IMG/VR virus record: IMGVR_UViG_3300050132_000511
Span: 1 to 52,488 of that record
Source of the DNA: a virus
Strand: one strand, 5' to 3'
DNA: 52,488 nt
Below the pieces are notes generated by a model. The model worked only from the letters and a program-made list of their open reading frames with translations, was not told the origin of the DNA and did no database searches. Shown piece by piece: positions 12,845-21,221 of the stretch (its first letter is position 1; each line of letters begins with the position of its first letter). A program made the translations under genes and the position numbers.

Positions 12845-13294
12845 ATGACTACCATGCGTACATCTATCCACGGCCGTCGCTTCGGCCTCGGCGTCGACGA
12901 TCAGCTCGTGAGCAACGAGATTGAAATCTCAAGTCCCGCGGTTGATGCCGTGATCGCCATTGCGGCCTCTCAGACTAGCCCGCGCGTCGTGACGGTGCAG
13001 TTGAAGACGGCGAACGGCAATCTGATCAGCGTGATCAAGTCGATCGAGTTCCTGCTGTTCGCCGATGCGCTCGGCGCCGGCTTCGCCGCGACCGGCGGCT
13101 CGACCGGCATCGCCGACGACACCACTGCCGGCGCCTCGCTGGCGCTGGTGGCCAAGAAGGTTTTCAAGGTCCAGACCAACGCCGCCGGACTGTGGAGTGG
13201 GACCTGGACCGATACCGCCCATGAGGTGGCCTATCTCGGCGTCAAGCTGCCGAGCGGCCGCGTCGTGATCTCGGCGCCGCTGACCACGGCGTAA
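12845..13294 (+). CDS. Possible virion protein
   Basis: 149 residues, ribosome binding site GGGAG. Beta-rich (VVTVQLKTANGNLISVIKSI, then a short glycine-rich loop and VAYLGVKLPSGRVVISAPL), as in small capsid or decoration proteins. It lies between the two terminase genes, which is an unusual place for a structural gene. No family identified. Confidence 0.65.
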   Translation: MTTMRTSIHGRRFGLGVDDQLVSNEIEISSPAVDAVIAIAASQTSPRVVTVQLKTANGNLISVIKSIEFLLFADALGAGFAATGGSTGIADDTTAGASLALVAKKVFKVQTNAAGLWSGTWTDTAHEVAYLGVKLPSGRVVISAPLTTA

Positions 13295-13304
13295 TCGGCG
13301 GACC

Positions 13305-14873
13305 TTGACCAGCGCGCTCGAGGATCTGCTCGGGCGCGTCAAGGCGCTGCCACCGGACAAGAAGGCGGCGCTGCAAAAGGATGCGATGCTGGCCACGGCC
13401 GGCCGGCTGTGGGTGCCGAATGTTGGACCGCAGTCCGGGGCGCATTTCAGCCTGGCTGACGAGACGTTCTACGGCGGCCAGGCCGGCGGCGGAAAGACCG
13501 ATCTCGCGATCGGGCTCTCCATCACCGAGCATCGCCGCTCGCTCATTCTTCGTCGTATCAACAAGGATGCGGTCAAGCTCGTTGAGCGGCTCGCCGAGAT
13601 TGTCGGCCATCGCAACGGCTACAACGGGCAGCTGCAGCGCTGGAAGCTCGGCAATCGCCTGGTCGAGTTCGGCGGCTGCGAGCAGGAAGACGACAAGCAG
13701 CGCTATAAGGGCGATCCGCACGATCTGATCGTGTTTGACGAAGGCTCGGACTTTCTCGAGTCGCAGTTTCGCTTCATCATTGGCTGGAACCGGTCGGCGA
13801 TCGCAGGCCAACGCTGCCGGGTTCTGGTCACCTCGAACCCGCCGACCACGGCCGCGGGCCTCTGGGTCATCAAATACTGGGGCGCCTGGCTCGATCCGCT
13901 GCACCCCAATCCGGCGCTGCCGGGCGAGCTGCGCTGGTACACCACGATCAACGGCGTCGACACCGAGGTCGACGGACCTGGTCCGCATGTCATCGAAGGC
14001 GAGCGCGAGCCTATCATGGCGCGCTCGAGGACCTACATACCCGCAGCGCTGTCCGACAATCCGGATCTGGCGCGCACCAATTACGGCTCGGTTCTCGCGT
14101 CATTGCCGGACGAACTGCGCCGCGCCTACCGCGACGGCGATTTCAGCGTCGGCCAGAAGGACGACGACTGGCAGGTCATTCCGACCGGCTGGATCGAGGC
14201 GGCACAGCAACGCTGGAACCCGACGCCACCGCGCGGCTATCAAATGACCGCGATGGCCGTCGACGTCGCGCCTGGTGGCGGCGATCAGCGCGTGATCGCC
14301 TTTCGCTATGGCGGCTGGTTCGCGCCGCTCGAGGCCGAGCGAGTCGTCGACAAAACCGGCCGGCTCACGGCGGCATCCGTGGTGAAACATCGCCGCGATC
14401 GCTGTCCGGTCATCGTGGATCTCGGCGGCGGCTGGGGCGGTGACGCCCTGATCGCCCTGAAGGATAACGGCATTCCCGTCGTCGCCTTCAATGGCGTCGT
14501 CGATTCCACCGCCAAGACGCGCGACGGCAAGCTCGGCTTTCGCAACAAGCGGGCCGAGGCCACCTGGCGCCTGCGCGAGGCGCTGGATCCGGAACAGGAG
14601 GGCGGTTCGGTGATCGCTCTGCCGCCCGACGCCGAGCTGAAGGCCGATCTCGCCAGCTACAAATGGATCAACACCACGGGCGGAATCCTGCTCGAGGACA
14701 AAGAGAAGACCAAGAAGAAGCTCGGCCGATCGCCGGACAAGGGCGACGCCGTCGTGATGTGTGTCTCCGAGGGCGACATCGCGGTGGCGCGCGAGGCCCG
14801 GCGCAACGCGCATGCCGGCGGCATCAAGGCCAATCTTGGTTACGCCAAACAGAAGTCGGGGCGCCTGCGGTGA
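13305..14873 (+). CDS. terL: Terminase large subunit
   Basis: 522 residues. ATPase: Walker A GGQAGGGKTD (about 57-66) and Walker B LIVFDEGSDF (about 141-150), with the coupling motif VTSNPP (about 175-180). Nuclease: acidic residues Asp320 (MAVDVAPGGGD), Asp372 (IVDLGGGWGGD) and the aspartates of SPDKGDAVVM near residue 480. It cuts concatemers and pumps DNA into the procapsid. Starts at TTG 13305; upstream bases GGCGGA serve as a ribosome binding site. It fits the Terminase_6/T7-like size class; complete, with no missing motif. Confidence 0.92.
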   Translation: MTSALEDLLGRVKALPPDKKAALQKDAMLATAGRLWVPNVGPQSGAHFSLADETFYGGQAGGGKTDLAIGLSITEHRRSLILRRINKDAVKLVERLAEIVGHRNGYNGQLQRWKLGNRLVEFGGCEQEDDKQRYKGDPHDLIVFDEGSDFLESQFRFIIGWNRSAIAGQRCRVLVTSNPPTTAAGLWVIKYWGAWLDPLHPNPALPGELRWYTTINGVDTEVDGPGPHVIEGEREPIMARSRTYIPAALSDNPDLARTNYGSVLASLPDELRRAYRDGDFSVGQKDDDWQVIPTGWIEAAQQRWNPTPPRGYQMTAMAVDVAPGGGDQRVIAFRYGGWFAPLEAERVVDKTGRLTAASVVKHRRDRCPVIVDLGGGWGGDALIALKDNGIPVVAFNGVVDSTAKTRDGKLGFRNKRAEATWRLREALDPEQEGGSVIALPPDAELKADLASYKWINTTGGILLEDKEKTKKKLGRSPDKGDAVVMCVSEGDIAVAREARRNAHAGGIKANLGYAKQKSGRLR

Positions 14874-15058
14874 ACGATCAACCCGAGCGACTTCCCTATT
14901 CGATGCGCAAGCGTCAGCGCCAGCTCGACCATCGTCTTCCGCAGGATCGCAGCGCCGACCAGGACATCAACGCCGCCGTCGACGACGAGGTCGCGCGCGA
15001 GCTGTCCGATCATCCCGTCAACCTCGGCTTTGCCCGCATGAAAGGACATCGCAAGTGA
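14870..15058 (+). CDS. Small phage protein between terL and portal
   Basis: 62 residues, GTG start overlapping the terL stop (GTGA). Charged and helical: LPYSMRKRQRQLDHRLPQDR, then DDEVARELSDHPVNLGFARM. No family known. Small charged proteins of this kind frequently lie between packaging and portal genes in this phage type. Confidence 0.7.
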   Translation: MNDQPERLPYSMRKRQRQLDHRLPQDRSADQDINAAVDDEVARELSDHPVNLGFARMKGHRK

Positions 15059-15288
15059 GCTCTATGTTTGGATCGTCCGCGCCGGCGCCCGTGGCGCCGG
15101 CGGTCATACCGCCGCCGACCATGCCGGATCCGCAGTCGCCCGCCGCGCTGGCGGCCAAGGTGAAGGCCGAGCAGGACGCGATGGGCCGGGCGGGCCGCTC
15201 CTCAACGATCCTTTCGTCCGCTGTCGCCGGCGCCGGCGCCGGTGGGGGGTCGAGCTACGGATCCGCAAAGTTGGGTGCGAGCTCTTGA
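15055..15288 (+). CDS. Small conserved phage protein (proline/serine-rich)
   Basis: 77 residues; GTG at 15055 overlaps the upstream stop, ATG at 15064 is the alternative. It begins MFGSSAPAPVAPAVIPPPTM and continues with AKVKAEQDAMGRAGRSSTIL, a pattern (short Pro-rich lead, then helix, then GRxxTILS) that I remember from short-tailed phage proteins just upstream of the portal. Function unknown. Confidence 0.7.
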   Translation: MSSMFGSSAPAPVAPAVIPPPTMPDPQSPAALAAKVKAEQDAMGRAGRSSTILSSAVAGAGAGGGSSYGSAKLGASS

Positions 15289-15791
15289 GCGCTCCGAAGC
15301 CGAAGCGCGTTCGGCCAGCTGCCGTCAAACGTGATCCCGTCATCGCTGCGCTGATAGCGAAGATCCCGGCCGAGGGCAGCGGTTTCAGTCGCGCGCTGCG
15401 CGTGAACTGGCTTCGCCAGGTCGCCATGGCCTTCGACGGCGCCTTCGGCGTCGAGATGCAGATCTTCATCGACAACGACCCGCCGCAGCTCTTCAGCGGC
15501 GCCCTTGGAGGGCCAACCGAAATGCCGGCCATCCTCAAGCCCAACGCGGCGCCGGCGCCGATCGCCGGGGCGGCCGAGCCCGACGAGATTCGCTACTTCA
15601 TCGACGCCCAGGGCATGGCCCGCGTGAGCCCTGGCAACAAGCGTGTCAGGCCAGTCGACGTTCCCAGCGGCACCACATTCGAGGACGAGCGCGTCGACGA
15701 CACCGATCTCGACACCATCAAATGGGCCGACGGCGAATGGCCGCCGGCGGTCTATCCCGATCGGTCCTTTGTGTTCACGAAAGCCCGCTAG
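15285..15791 (+). CDS. Hypothetical phage protein upstream of portal
   Basis: 168 residues, TTG start overlapping the upstream stop. Basic N-terminal tail (KPKRVRPAAVKRDPVIAALI), a conserved-looking YFIDAQGMARVSPGNKRVRP, and an acidic C-terminal half. No family identified. Position suggests a packaging or head-assembly accessory function. Confidence 0.65.
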   Translation: MSAPKPKRVRPAAVKRDPVIAALIAKIPAEGSGFSRALRVNWLRQVAMAFDGAFGVEMQIFIDNDPPQLFSGALGGPTEMPAILKPNAAPAPIAGAAEPDEIRYFIDAQGMARVSPGNKRVRPVDVPSGTTFEDERVDDTDLDTIKWADGEWPPAVYPDRSFVFTKAR

Positions 15792-15794
15792 CGC

Positions 15795-17483
15795 ATGCGC
15801 CAGCGCGTTCGCGACATCATGGGGCAGGGCGACAAGCGCTTCTCCGACCACGACCTCATTCTGCCGCTCTGGCAGACGCTGGCCGAGAATTTCCATGTCA
15901 TGCGTGCCGACTTCACTCGTGTGCGCTCGCCGTCGGAGGAGTTCGCCTCGTTCCTGATGACGGGCCGGCCGGCGATGGCGTTCCGCGAGCTGCAGAATTC
16001 GCTATCCGGCATGCTGCGGCCGCGCGACCAGCAATGGTTCCATCCGCGCACCCATAGCGAGAAGATCAACAAGGCTCCCGATTCGCGTGGCTGGCTCGAC
16101 TGGGCCGGCGAGGTTCAGCGCAGGATCATGTACGACCCGCGCGCGCAGTTCGTGCGCTCCACCAAAGAAGGTGACGGCGACTTCTGCCTGACCGGTAACG
16201 CCATCATCACCATCGATCCCAACCGCTTCATGGACGGGTTGATCTACCGTTGCTGGCACCCGCGCGACGTCGCCTGGGGCGAGGGCGTCGATCGCTCCAT
16301 CAACCGCGTCGACTTCAAGTGGGATCCGGAAGCCCAGGCGCTGCTGGAGCTGTTCAAGAACAACGAGGGCGAATACGCGCTATCGCCTAAGATCAAGGAA
16401 GCCGCCAACGCCAAGGACAAGCTGCGCAAGATCAAATGCCGGCGCATGCTGATCCCGGCCGACGACTACGACATGCCGAAGGCCAAGCGCGGCGGCCTGG
16501 GCTGGATCTCGGTCTATGTCGACTGCGAGAACGAGACCATTCTCGAGGAGGTCCCGACCCGCACCATGCGGGCGATTATTCCGCGCTGGGTTACGGTCTC
16601 CAACTCCGTGATCGCCTATTCGCCGTCGGCGATCTACGGCCTGCCCGACGCGCGCATGCTGCAGGAGATCACGCTCACCATCCTTGAGGCCGGCCAGAAG
16701 GTGGTCGACCCGCCGATGATCGCAGTCGGCGAGGCCATCAACGGCGCGGTCAACGTCTACGCCGGCGGCATCACCACGGTCGACGCCGACTATGACGAGC
16801 GCGAGGGCGAGGTGCTGCGCCCGATGACGCTGAAGTCGGAAGGTCTGCAGTTCGCGGCCAACCGCGAGGACAAGATCAGCCAGGCGCTCGACGAGGCCTT
16901 CTTCCGCAACCGCATCGGCATGCCGACCATCTCCAAGGAGATGACGGCGACCGAAACGCAGAAGGTCTATGAGGACTTCATCCGCGGCGCGCTGCCGCTG
17001 TTCGAGCCGGTAGAGGTCGAATACAACGCCGCAATCTGCAGCGAGAGCTTCGACGTCTCGCGCGATATGGGCGCGTTCGGCTCGCCCTACGACATGCCAC
17101 AGGCCTTGCGCGGCCAGGAGCTGCGGTTCGAATTCGACTCGCCGCTGCAACAGGCCGCCGAGCGCGCCAAGATCGGCTACTTCCAGCAGAGCGTTCAGAT
17201 CGTCGCCGAGGGCGCCCAGATCGATCCCAACGTCCGCGCCAACTTCGACGTCGACGTCGCGACGCGCGATACGCTCGGCTCGACCGGCGGACCGGCCAAC
17301 TGGTTGCGCAGCGAGGACGACGTCAAGGCGATCAAGGACCAGGCCGCCGCGCAGCAGCAGGCTGCGGCCGCAGCCCAGCAGATGGCCACGGGCGCCGACG
17401 TCGCCACCAAGTTCGCGGGCGCCGGCGAGAGCGCCGGACGCGCGGCGCAGATGATGAAACAGGCCGGGATGCTCCAGCAGTGA
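15795..17483 (+). CDS. Portal (head-tail connector) protein
   Basis: 562 residues, the usual size of T7-like portal proteins. Twelve copies form the ring through which DNA enters and leaves the head. Typical segments: YDPRAQFVRSTKEGDGDFCL, RCWHPRDVAWGE, the central LPDARMLQEITLTILEAGQK (clip/wing helix in this family, with DARMLN-like pattern), then DPPMIAVGEAINGAVNVYAG and AFFRNRIGMPTISKEMTATE. The C-terminus is a Gln/Ala-rich coil (AAAQQQAAAAAQQM), resembling the barrel helix. It lies four bases after the preceding gene. Confidence 0.92.
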   Translation: MRQRVRDIMGQGDKRFSDHDLILPLWQTLAENFHVMRADFTRVRSPSEEFASFLMTGRPAMAFRELQNSLSGMLRPRDQQWFHPRTHSEKINKAPDSRGWLDWAGEVQRRIMYDPRAQFVRSTKEGDGDFCLTGNAIITIDPNRFMDGLIYRCWHPRDVAWGEGVDRSINRVDFKWDPEAQALLELFKNNEGEYALSPKIKEAANAKDKLRKIKCRRMLIPADDYDMPKAKRGGLGWISVYVDCENETILEEVPTRTMRAIIPRWVTVSNSVIAYSPSAIYGLPDARMLQEITLTILEAGQKVVDPPMIAVGEAINGAVNVYAGGITTVDADYDEREGEVLRPMTLKSEGLQFAANREDKISQALDEAFFRNRIGMPTISKEMTATETQKVYEDFIRGALPLFEPVEVEYNAAICSESFDVSRDMGAFGSPYDMPQALRGQELRFEFDSPLQQAAERAKIGYFQQSVQIVAEGAQIDPNVRANFDVDVATRDTLGSTGGPANWLRSEDDVKAIKDQAAAQQQAAAAAQQMATGADVATKFAGAGESAGRAAQMMKQAGMLQQ

Positions 17484-17845
17484 GCAAGCCAGGCCGACCG
17501 AAATTACCGTGGGACGAAGTCCCGCTGTCGAATACCGAACTCGCCTCGATCAAGGCCGTTCATGACGGCGTCGCCAATCCGGACCAGCAGCGTATCGCCT
17601 TCCGCACCATCGTCGACAAGCTCTGCAATGTTCGTGGTCTTTCCTTCGCCGCCGGCGGCGAGGAGGGCAGGCGGGCCACCGATTTCTCGGAAGGCAAGCG
17701 CTGGGTCGGCGCGACCCTGCAGAACCAGATCGTCAACCGGCCCTGGCCGGTCAATCCGCGCGGCGCTCCGCCGCCGATGCCGGACGAGCCGGCCGAGACC
17801 GCAGCCGCGGCGGTACCAGAATCCTCCCAGCAAGGTGAAACATGA
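17480..17845 (+). CDS. Bbp19-like phage structural protein
   Basis: 121 residues, GTG start overlapping portal stop. The pattern LPWDEVPLSNTELASIKAVH, then QQRIAFRTIVDKLC and GRRATDFSEGKRWVGATLQN resembles the Bbp19 family named after a Bordetella short-tailed phage protein; the actual role in the virion is not known to me. The C-terminus is Pro/Ala/Glu-rich and probably disordered. It is always located between portal and scaffold in phages of this type. Confidence 0.75.
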   Translation: MSKPGRPKLPWDEVPLSNTELASIKAVHDGVANPDQQRIAFRTIVDKLCNVRGLSFAAGGEEGRRATDFSEGKRWVGATLQNQIVNRPWPVNPRGAPPPMPDEPAETAAAAVPESSQQGET

Positions 17846-18864
17846 CCGATATCCCGACGCCCGCGCCTGCACCCGCTCCCAGCCCGGCTCCGGCGCCGGC
17901 CCCAGCGCCTGCACCCGCGTCGGCACCTTCTCCCGGCCCGACGCCGGCACCGAGTCCCACGCCCGCGCCAAGCCCGGCGCCGGCACCTTCACCGGCTCCT
18001 GCTCCTGCTCCCGGGCCGGCTCCGACACCGGCGCCAACTCCAGCTCCTGCGCCTCAGCCCGGCGTCTGGCCGGAAAACTGGCGCCAGCAGATCGCCGGCG
18101 ACGACAAGAGCCGGCTGACCCAGCTGGAGCGCTTCGCGGATCCTGCCGCAATCTTCAAGCAGAACCTCGAGCTGCAGGCGAAGCTCTCGTCCGGTCAGGT
18201 CCGCACGGCGCTGCCGGAGAACGCCACCGAGGAGCAGAAGACCGCCTGGCGCAAGGAGAACAACCTTCCGGAGAACACGGATGGTTACGTGGCCAAGGTC
18301 GCGTTGCCTAACGGCCAGGTCTTCGGCGAGGCCGACAAGCCGATCATCGCGACCCTCTCGGCCGTAGCGCTCGAGAACAACATCCCGCCTGATGCCTTCA
18401 ACGGCGTGATCGGCAAATACTTCGAGCTGCAGGACCAGGTCCGCCAGCAGCGCGCGGTCGCCGACGGCCAGTTCCACGACAATGCGGTGAGCGCGTTGAC
18501 GCAGGAATGGGGTGATGCGGACTACAAGCGCAACACCACGATGATAGGCAACCTCCTGACGTCGACGTTCCCGGCCGGCTTCGTGCCGCTGCTGAGCGAG
18601 GCCCGGCTGAAGGACGGCACGCTGCTCGCCGACCATCCGGTCTATCTCAAGGGTCTGGCGGACCAGGCCCGGAAGATCGTGCCGATCACGACGCAGGTCC
18701 TGTCGAACACGACGCAGGCCGCCGCGATCAATACGCGCGTTGGCGAGATCGAGAAGCTGATGGGCGATCGGACGTCCACCTACTGGCGCGGCCCGCAGGC
18801 TGCAGCGATGCAGCAGGAATATCGCGAGCTCGTCGCCGCACGTCCCGGCCCGCAGGGCCGTTAA
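17842..18864 (+). CDS. Scaffolding-like protein with Pro-Ala repeat
   Basis: 340 residues. Residues about 5-72 are an almost uninterrupted Pro/Ala repeat (PAPAPAPSPAPAPAPAPAPA and variants with S, T or G), then QPGVWPENWRQQIAGDDKSR, a short conserved-looking domain with WR and a lysine. The remainder is helical and charged, with ENATEEQKTAWRKENNLPEN, a typical motif of scaffolding proteins of short-tailed phages, and a C-terminal coil. It would assemble the procapsid. The upstream neighbour is the Bbp19-like gene, the downstream one the major capsid protein, which supports this. Confidence 0.75.
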   Translation: MTDIPTPAPAPAPSPAPAPAPAPAPASAPSPGPTPAPSPTPAPSPAPAPSPAPAPAPGPAPTPAPTPAPAPQPGVWPENWRQQIAGDDKSRLTQLERFADPAAIFKQNLELQAKLSSGQVRTALPENATEEQKTAWRKENNLPENTDGYVAKVALPNGQVFGEADKPIIATLSAVALENNIPPDAFNGVIGKYFELQDQVRQQRAVADGQFHDNAVSALTQEWGDADYKRNTTMIGNLLTSTFPAGFVPLLSEARLKDGTLLADHPVYLKGLADQARKIVPITTQVLSNTTQAAAINTRVGEIEKLMGDRTSTYWRGPQAAAMQQEYRELVAARPGPQGR

Positions 18865-19157
18865 CTTCGAAGTCCGCGCTGGGGCGAAGCTCCAGGCAAA
18901 TGATCAGCGGCTCGCCGCTGGCCTTACAATAGTGCGAGGCCGCAGGCCTGCAGCACCGCGGCATAACACTTTCTCGCTGCGCCTTCCGACAACCCGCCTC
19001 AGGCGGTCCGGTTCGGCAGCGGAATTCACCCGCATCCGAAAAGCCCCGATCGATTGCGTAACAGCCCCGTGCGTTCAGCGCGCGGACAACCTTGCGCGCT
19101 CTGCGAACGGACAACCCCGAAGGAGGCACTCGCAATGCTCAATCATGGAGCACCTCA
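18865..19157 (+). promoter_or_regulatory. Non-coding leader of the major capsid gene
   Basis: This is the longest gap in the late region (293 bases) with no plausible gene. It has several small inverted repeats and three copies of CGACAAC or GGACAACC (around 18990, 19082 and 19108). AAGGAGG at 19120-19126 precedes an ATG at 19135 in a frame that does not match the capsid gene. It may hold a promoter or mRNA-stabilising structure for the abundant capsid protein; none can be identified confidently. Confidence 0.4.
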
Positions 19158-19997
19158 GTGTCCGACAATGCATTCCAGGTCCAATACCGCCAGGAAGCGG
19201 TCATGGGCTTCGAGCAGGGTATGTCCCTGCTTGGCAGCGCCGTAACCTCCGAAGCTGAATACAAGGGCAACCAGGCCACCTTCCTTGTAGCCGACTCCGG
19301 CGGCGCGGTCGCCCGCACCCGCGGCTTGAACGGTCTCATCCCGTCTCGCTCGGACGACCTCAACCAGTTCACCGCAACGCTCGTGGAAAACCACGACCTG
19401 GTGCGGCGTACTTCGTTCAACATCTTCGCCAGCCAGGGCGATGGCCGACGCATCATGCAGGACACGTCCCGCAAGGTGATCAACCGCGCCATCGACCAGG
19501 ACATCCTGGGCCAGCTCGCCACCGCGACGCTGACCACGGGTGCCGGCGTCACCGCCTCGCTGGCGCTGGTGACCAAGGCCGAAACTATCCTGGGCAACAA
19601 CCAGGTCGACATGGAAGAAGAGGACAACCTCTTTTTCGTGGCCTCGCCGGCCTTCCGCGCCTATCTGCGGCAGATCCCGGAATGGACCAAGGGCGGCTAC
19701 GTTGAGGTGAAGAACCTCGCCGGCGCGATCCGCACCTACTATCGGCAATGGGGCTTCAACTGGATCTTCCACCCGAAGATCTCCGGTGCCGGCACCAATA
19801 CCGAACTCTGCTTCGCGTTTCACCGGGCGTCCATCGGACACGCGGCGAACTCCGGCGGCATGCAAGCCCTCGCCGGATATCACGAGGAGCAGGATTACTC
19901 CTGGGCACGCACCACCATCTTCATGGGCTCGAAAGTCCTGCAGAACAGCGGCATCGTCGTTGTGAAGCATGACGGCTCGGCCTACGTCAGCTCGTAA
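19158..19997 (+). CDS. Major capsid protein
   Basis: 279 residues from GTG 19158 (GGAG seven bases before). Sequence features of coat proteins of the P22/T7-like type in short-tailed phages: an N-terminal SDNAFQVQYRQEAVMGFEQG, then the E-loop region LVADSGGAVARTRGLNGLIP, then FNIFASQGDGRRIMQDTSRK and NRAIDQDILGQLATATLTTG, and a C-terminal VVVKHDGSAYVSS. The start is uncertain: a better ribosome binding site (GGAGG) precedes an ATG at 19135 that lies in a different frame, so the N-terminus may be longer by frameshift, or that ATG opens a 36-codon leader. Confidence 0.88.
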   Translation: MSDNAFQVQYRQEAVMGFEQGMSLLGSAVTSEAEYKGNQATFLVADSGGAVARTRGLNGLIPSRSDDLNQFTATLVENHDLVRRTSFNIFASQGDGRRIMQDTSRKVINRAIDQDILGQLATATLTTGAGVTASLALVTKAETILGNNQVDMEEEDNLFFVASPAFRAYLRQIPEWTKGGYVEVKNLAGAIRTYYRQWGFNWIFHPKISGAGTNTELCFAFHRASIGHAANSGGMQALAGYHEEQDYSWARTTIFMGSKVLQNSGIVVVKHDGSAYVSS

Positions 19998-20082
19998 CTT
20001 CAACGGCTGACGCGATCAACCTGTCGGCCCTGGCGCGAGCTGGGGCCGGCTTCGTTTCAACCCAGAACTGAGGAGAACCAGC

Positions 20083-20349
20083 ATGGCCGGATATGATTCC
20101 ACCAAGCTGAGCCTGGTCACCCAGGACTTCGAGGGCACGGCCGCCAAGGTGTGGAAATACGCCACGGCTGCCGATGCGGACGCGACCATCGTCGGCGCCG
20201 GCTACTTCGCCGACGGCGTCGCCAAGGGCATGGCGGTCGGCGATCTCGTCGACGTCATCGCCACCACGGGACCGAAATACAAGCGGTACCAGGTGGCGTC
20301 GCTCGGCGCGACCGCGGCAACCGTCGCCGCGCCGACCGCGATCACCTAA
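20083..20349 (+). CDS. Small virion protein, probably head decoration
   Basis: 88 residues, good ribosome binding site GAGGAGAA. Beta-rich with a repeated GDLVDVIATTGPKYKRYQVA. It directly follows the capsid gene and precedes a strong terminator, both of which fit an abundant head protein made with the capsid. No family identified, but similar small proteins follow capsid genes in many short-tailed phages. Confidence 0.7.
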   Translation: MAGYDSTKLSLVTQDFEGTAAKVWKYATAADADATIVGAGYFADGVAKGMAVGDLVDVIATTGPKYKRYQVASLGATAATVAAPTAIT

Positions 20350-20371
20350 GAGCGATCGTTTCACGCAACTG

Positions 20372-20410
20372 AAAGGAAGGCCTCGGCTCATGCCGGGGCC
20401 TTTTTCCTTT
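20372..20410 (+). terminator. Strong hairpin terminator after capsid genes
   Basis: GGCC-T-CGGC and GCCG-G-GGCC form a long stem with a TCAT loop; the flanks AAAGGAA and TTCCTTT extend it, and TTTTT follows. It would end or attenuate transcription between the capsid block and the tail genes, giving capsid mRNAs in excess. Translation resumes at 20431. Confidence 0.8.
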
Positions 20411-20430
20411 CTGCAACCAAGGGAAGAACT

Positions 20431-20952
20431 ATGGCCAAGCCAGACGACAAGACGCCGCCCGCGACGCCGCCGGCAGCGAAAGACAAGACCGCTGATGCAG
20501 CTCCGAAGGTGGAAGTGCGCGCCGTCAAGCCACTCATTCTCGCGCGCTGGAGCGAGGCCCAGTTCGTCCAGAACCGCCATGCCGTCCGCCCCGAGGCTTC
20601 GACGGCTTATGAGGACGTGCTGGATCCCGGCTACTTCGCGCACATCGCGCCGAAGCTCAACGCCAACGACATCATCGAGGTGCGCCCGGCCGAGGGCAGC
20701 TATTACGCTGAGCTCTATGTCTGGTCCAAGGGACCGAACTGGGCGCAGGTCTCTGAGCTCAAGCGCATCGAGCGGCCGGCCTCCGGCGTGCTGCCGTCAG
20801 CCAACAAGGCGTTCTCGATCGAGTTCGTCGACGGCCCGGCCGCCCACCGCGTGATCCGCAACAGCGATCGCGGCGTGGTGGCGCAGGGCTTCAACTCGCC
20901 GGAGACGGCGAATGCCTGGCTTTCGGCGAACGTCAAGCAGATCGCGGCATGA
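20431..20952 (+). CDS. Hypothetical virion-region protein
   Basis: 173 residues with AGGGAAG upstream. Low-complexity Pro/Lys/Asp N-terminus (DDKTPPATPPAAKDKTADAA), then a compact domain with VRPEASTAYEDVLDPGYFAH and a beta-rich C-terminal half ending AFSIEFVDGPAAHRVIRNSD. No family known. It lies between capsid and tail tube genes, where adaptor or head-completion proteins are usual. Confidence 0.65.
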   Translation: MAKPDDKTPPATPPAAKDKTADAAPKVEVRAVKPLILARWSEAQFVQNRHAVRPEASTAYEDVLDPGYFAHIAPKLNANDIIEVRPAEGSYYAELYVWSKGPNWAQVSELKRIERPASGVLPSANKAFSIEFVDGPAAHRVIRNSDRGVVAQGFNSPETANAWLSANVKQIAA

Positions 20953-21221
20953 GCGATCTCAACGACAGGCCGGAGCCGTCGAGGGTGAACGACCGCTGCT
21001 GCGATATCCTTGCCAAGGCGCTCGCCGGCGCCAAGAAGGGCGATTACATCGCCGCGGCCGTGATCGCGATCGGCCAGGATGGCAAGCCGTACATCATGTT
21101 CGGCGGCAGCGGGCAGGGCACCATGGCGGCCTATTTCGGCGCCGGCATGCTGCAGGACCAACTGATGGCGCAGACGGCAGCACCGTCGACGCTGCTGCGG
21201 CCGGGACAGCTCGCCTCGTGA
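20949..21221 (+). CDS. Hypothetical protein
   Basis: 90 residues, ATGA overlap with previous gene. A helix with a Cys pair (RCCDILAKALAGAKKGDYIA) is followed by AAVIAIGQDGKPYIMFGGSG; predicted soluble. No family identified. It ends with a GTGA overlap to the tail tube gene. Confidence 0.65.
   Translation: MSDLNDRPEPSRVNDRCCDILAKALAGAKKGDYIAAAVIAIGQDGKPYIMFGGSGQGTMAAYFGAGMLQDQLMAQTAAPSTLLRPGQLAS

Noticed and set aside
19135-19245. 36-codon frame as an independent gene
   Set aside because: Overlaps the capsid gene, translation is unremarkable; kept only as a note on the capsid start.
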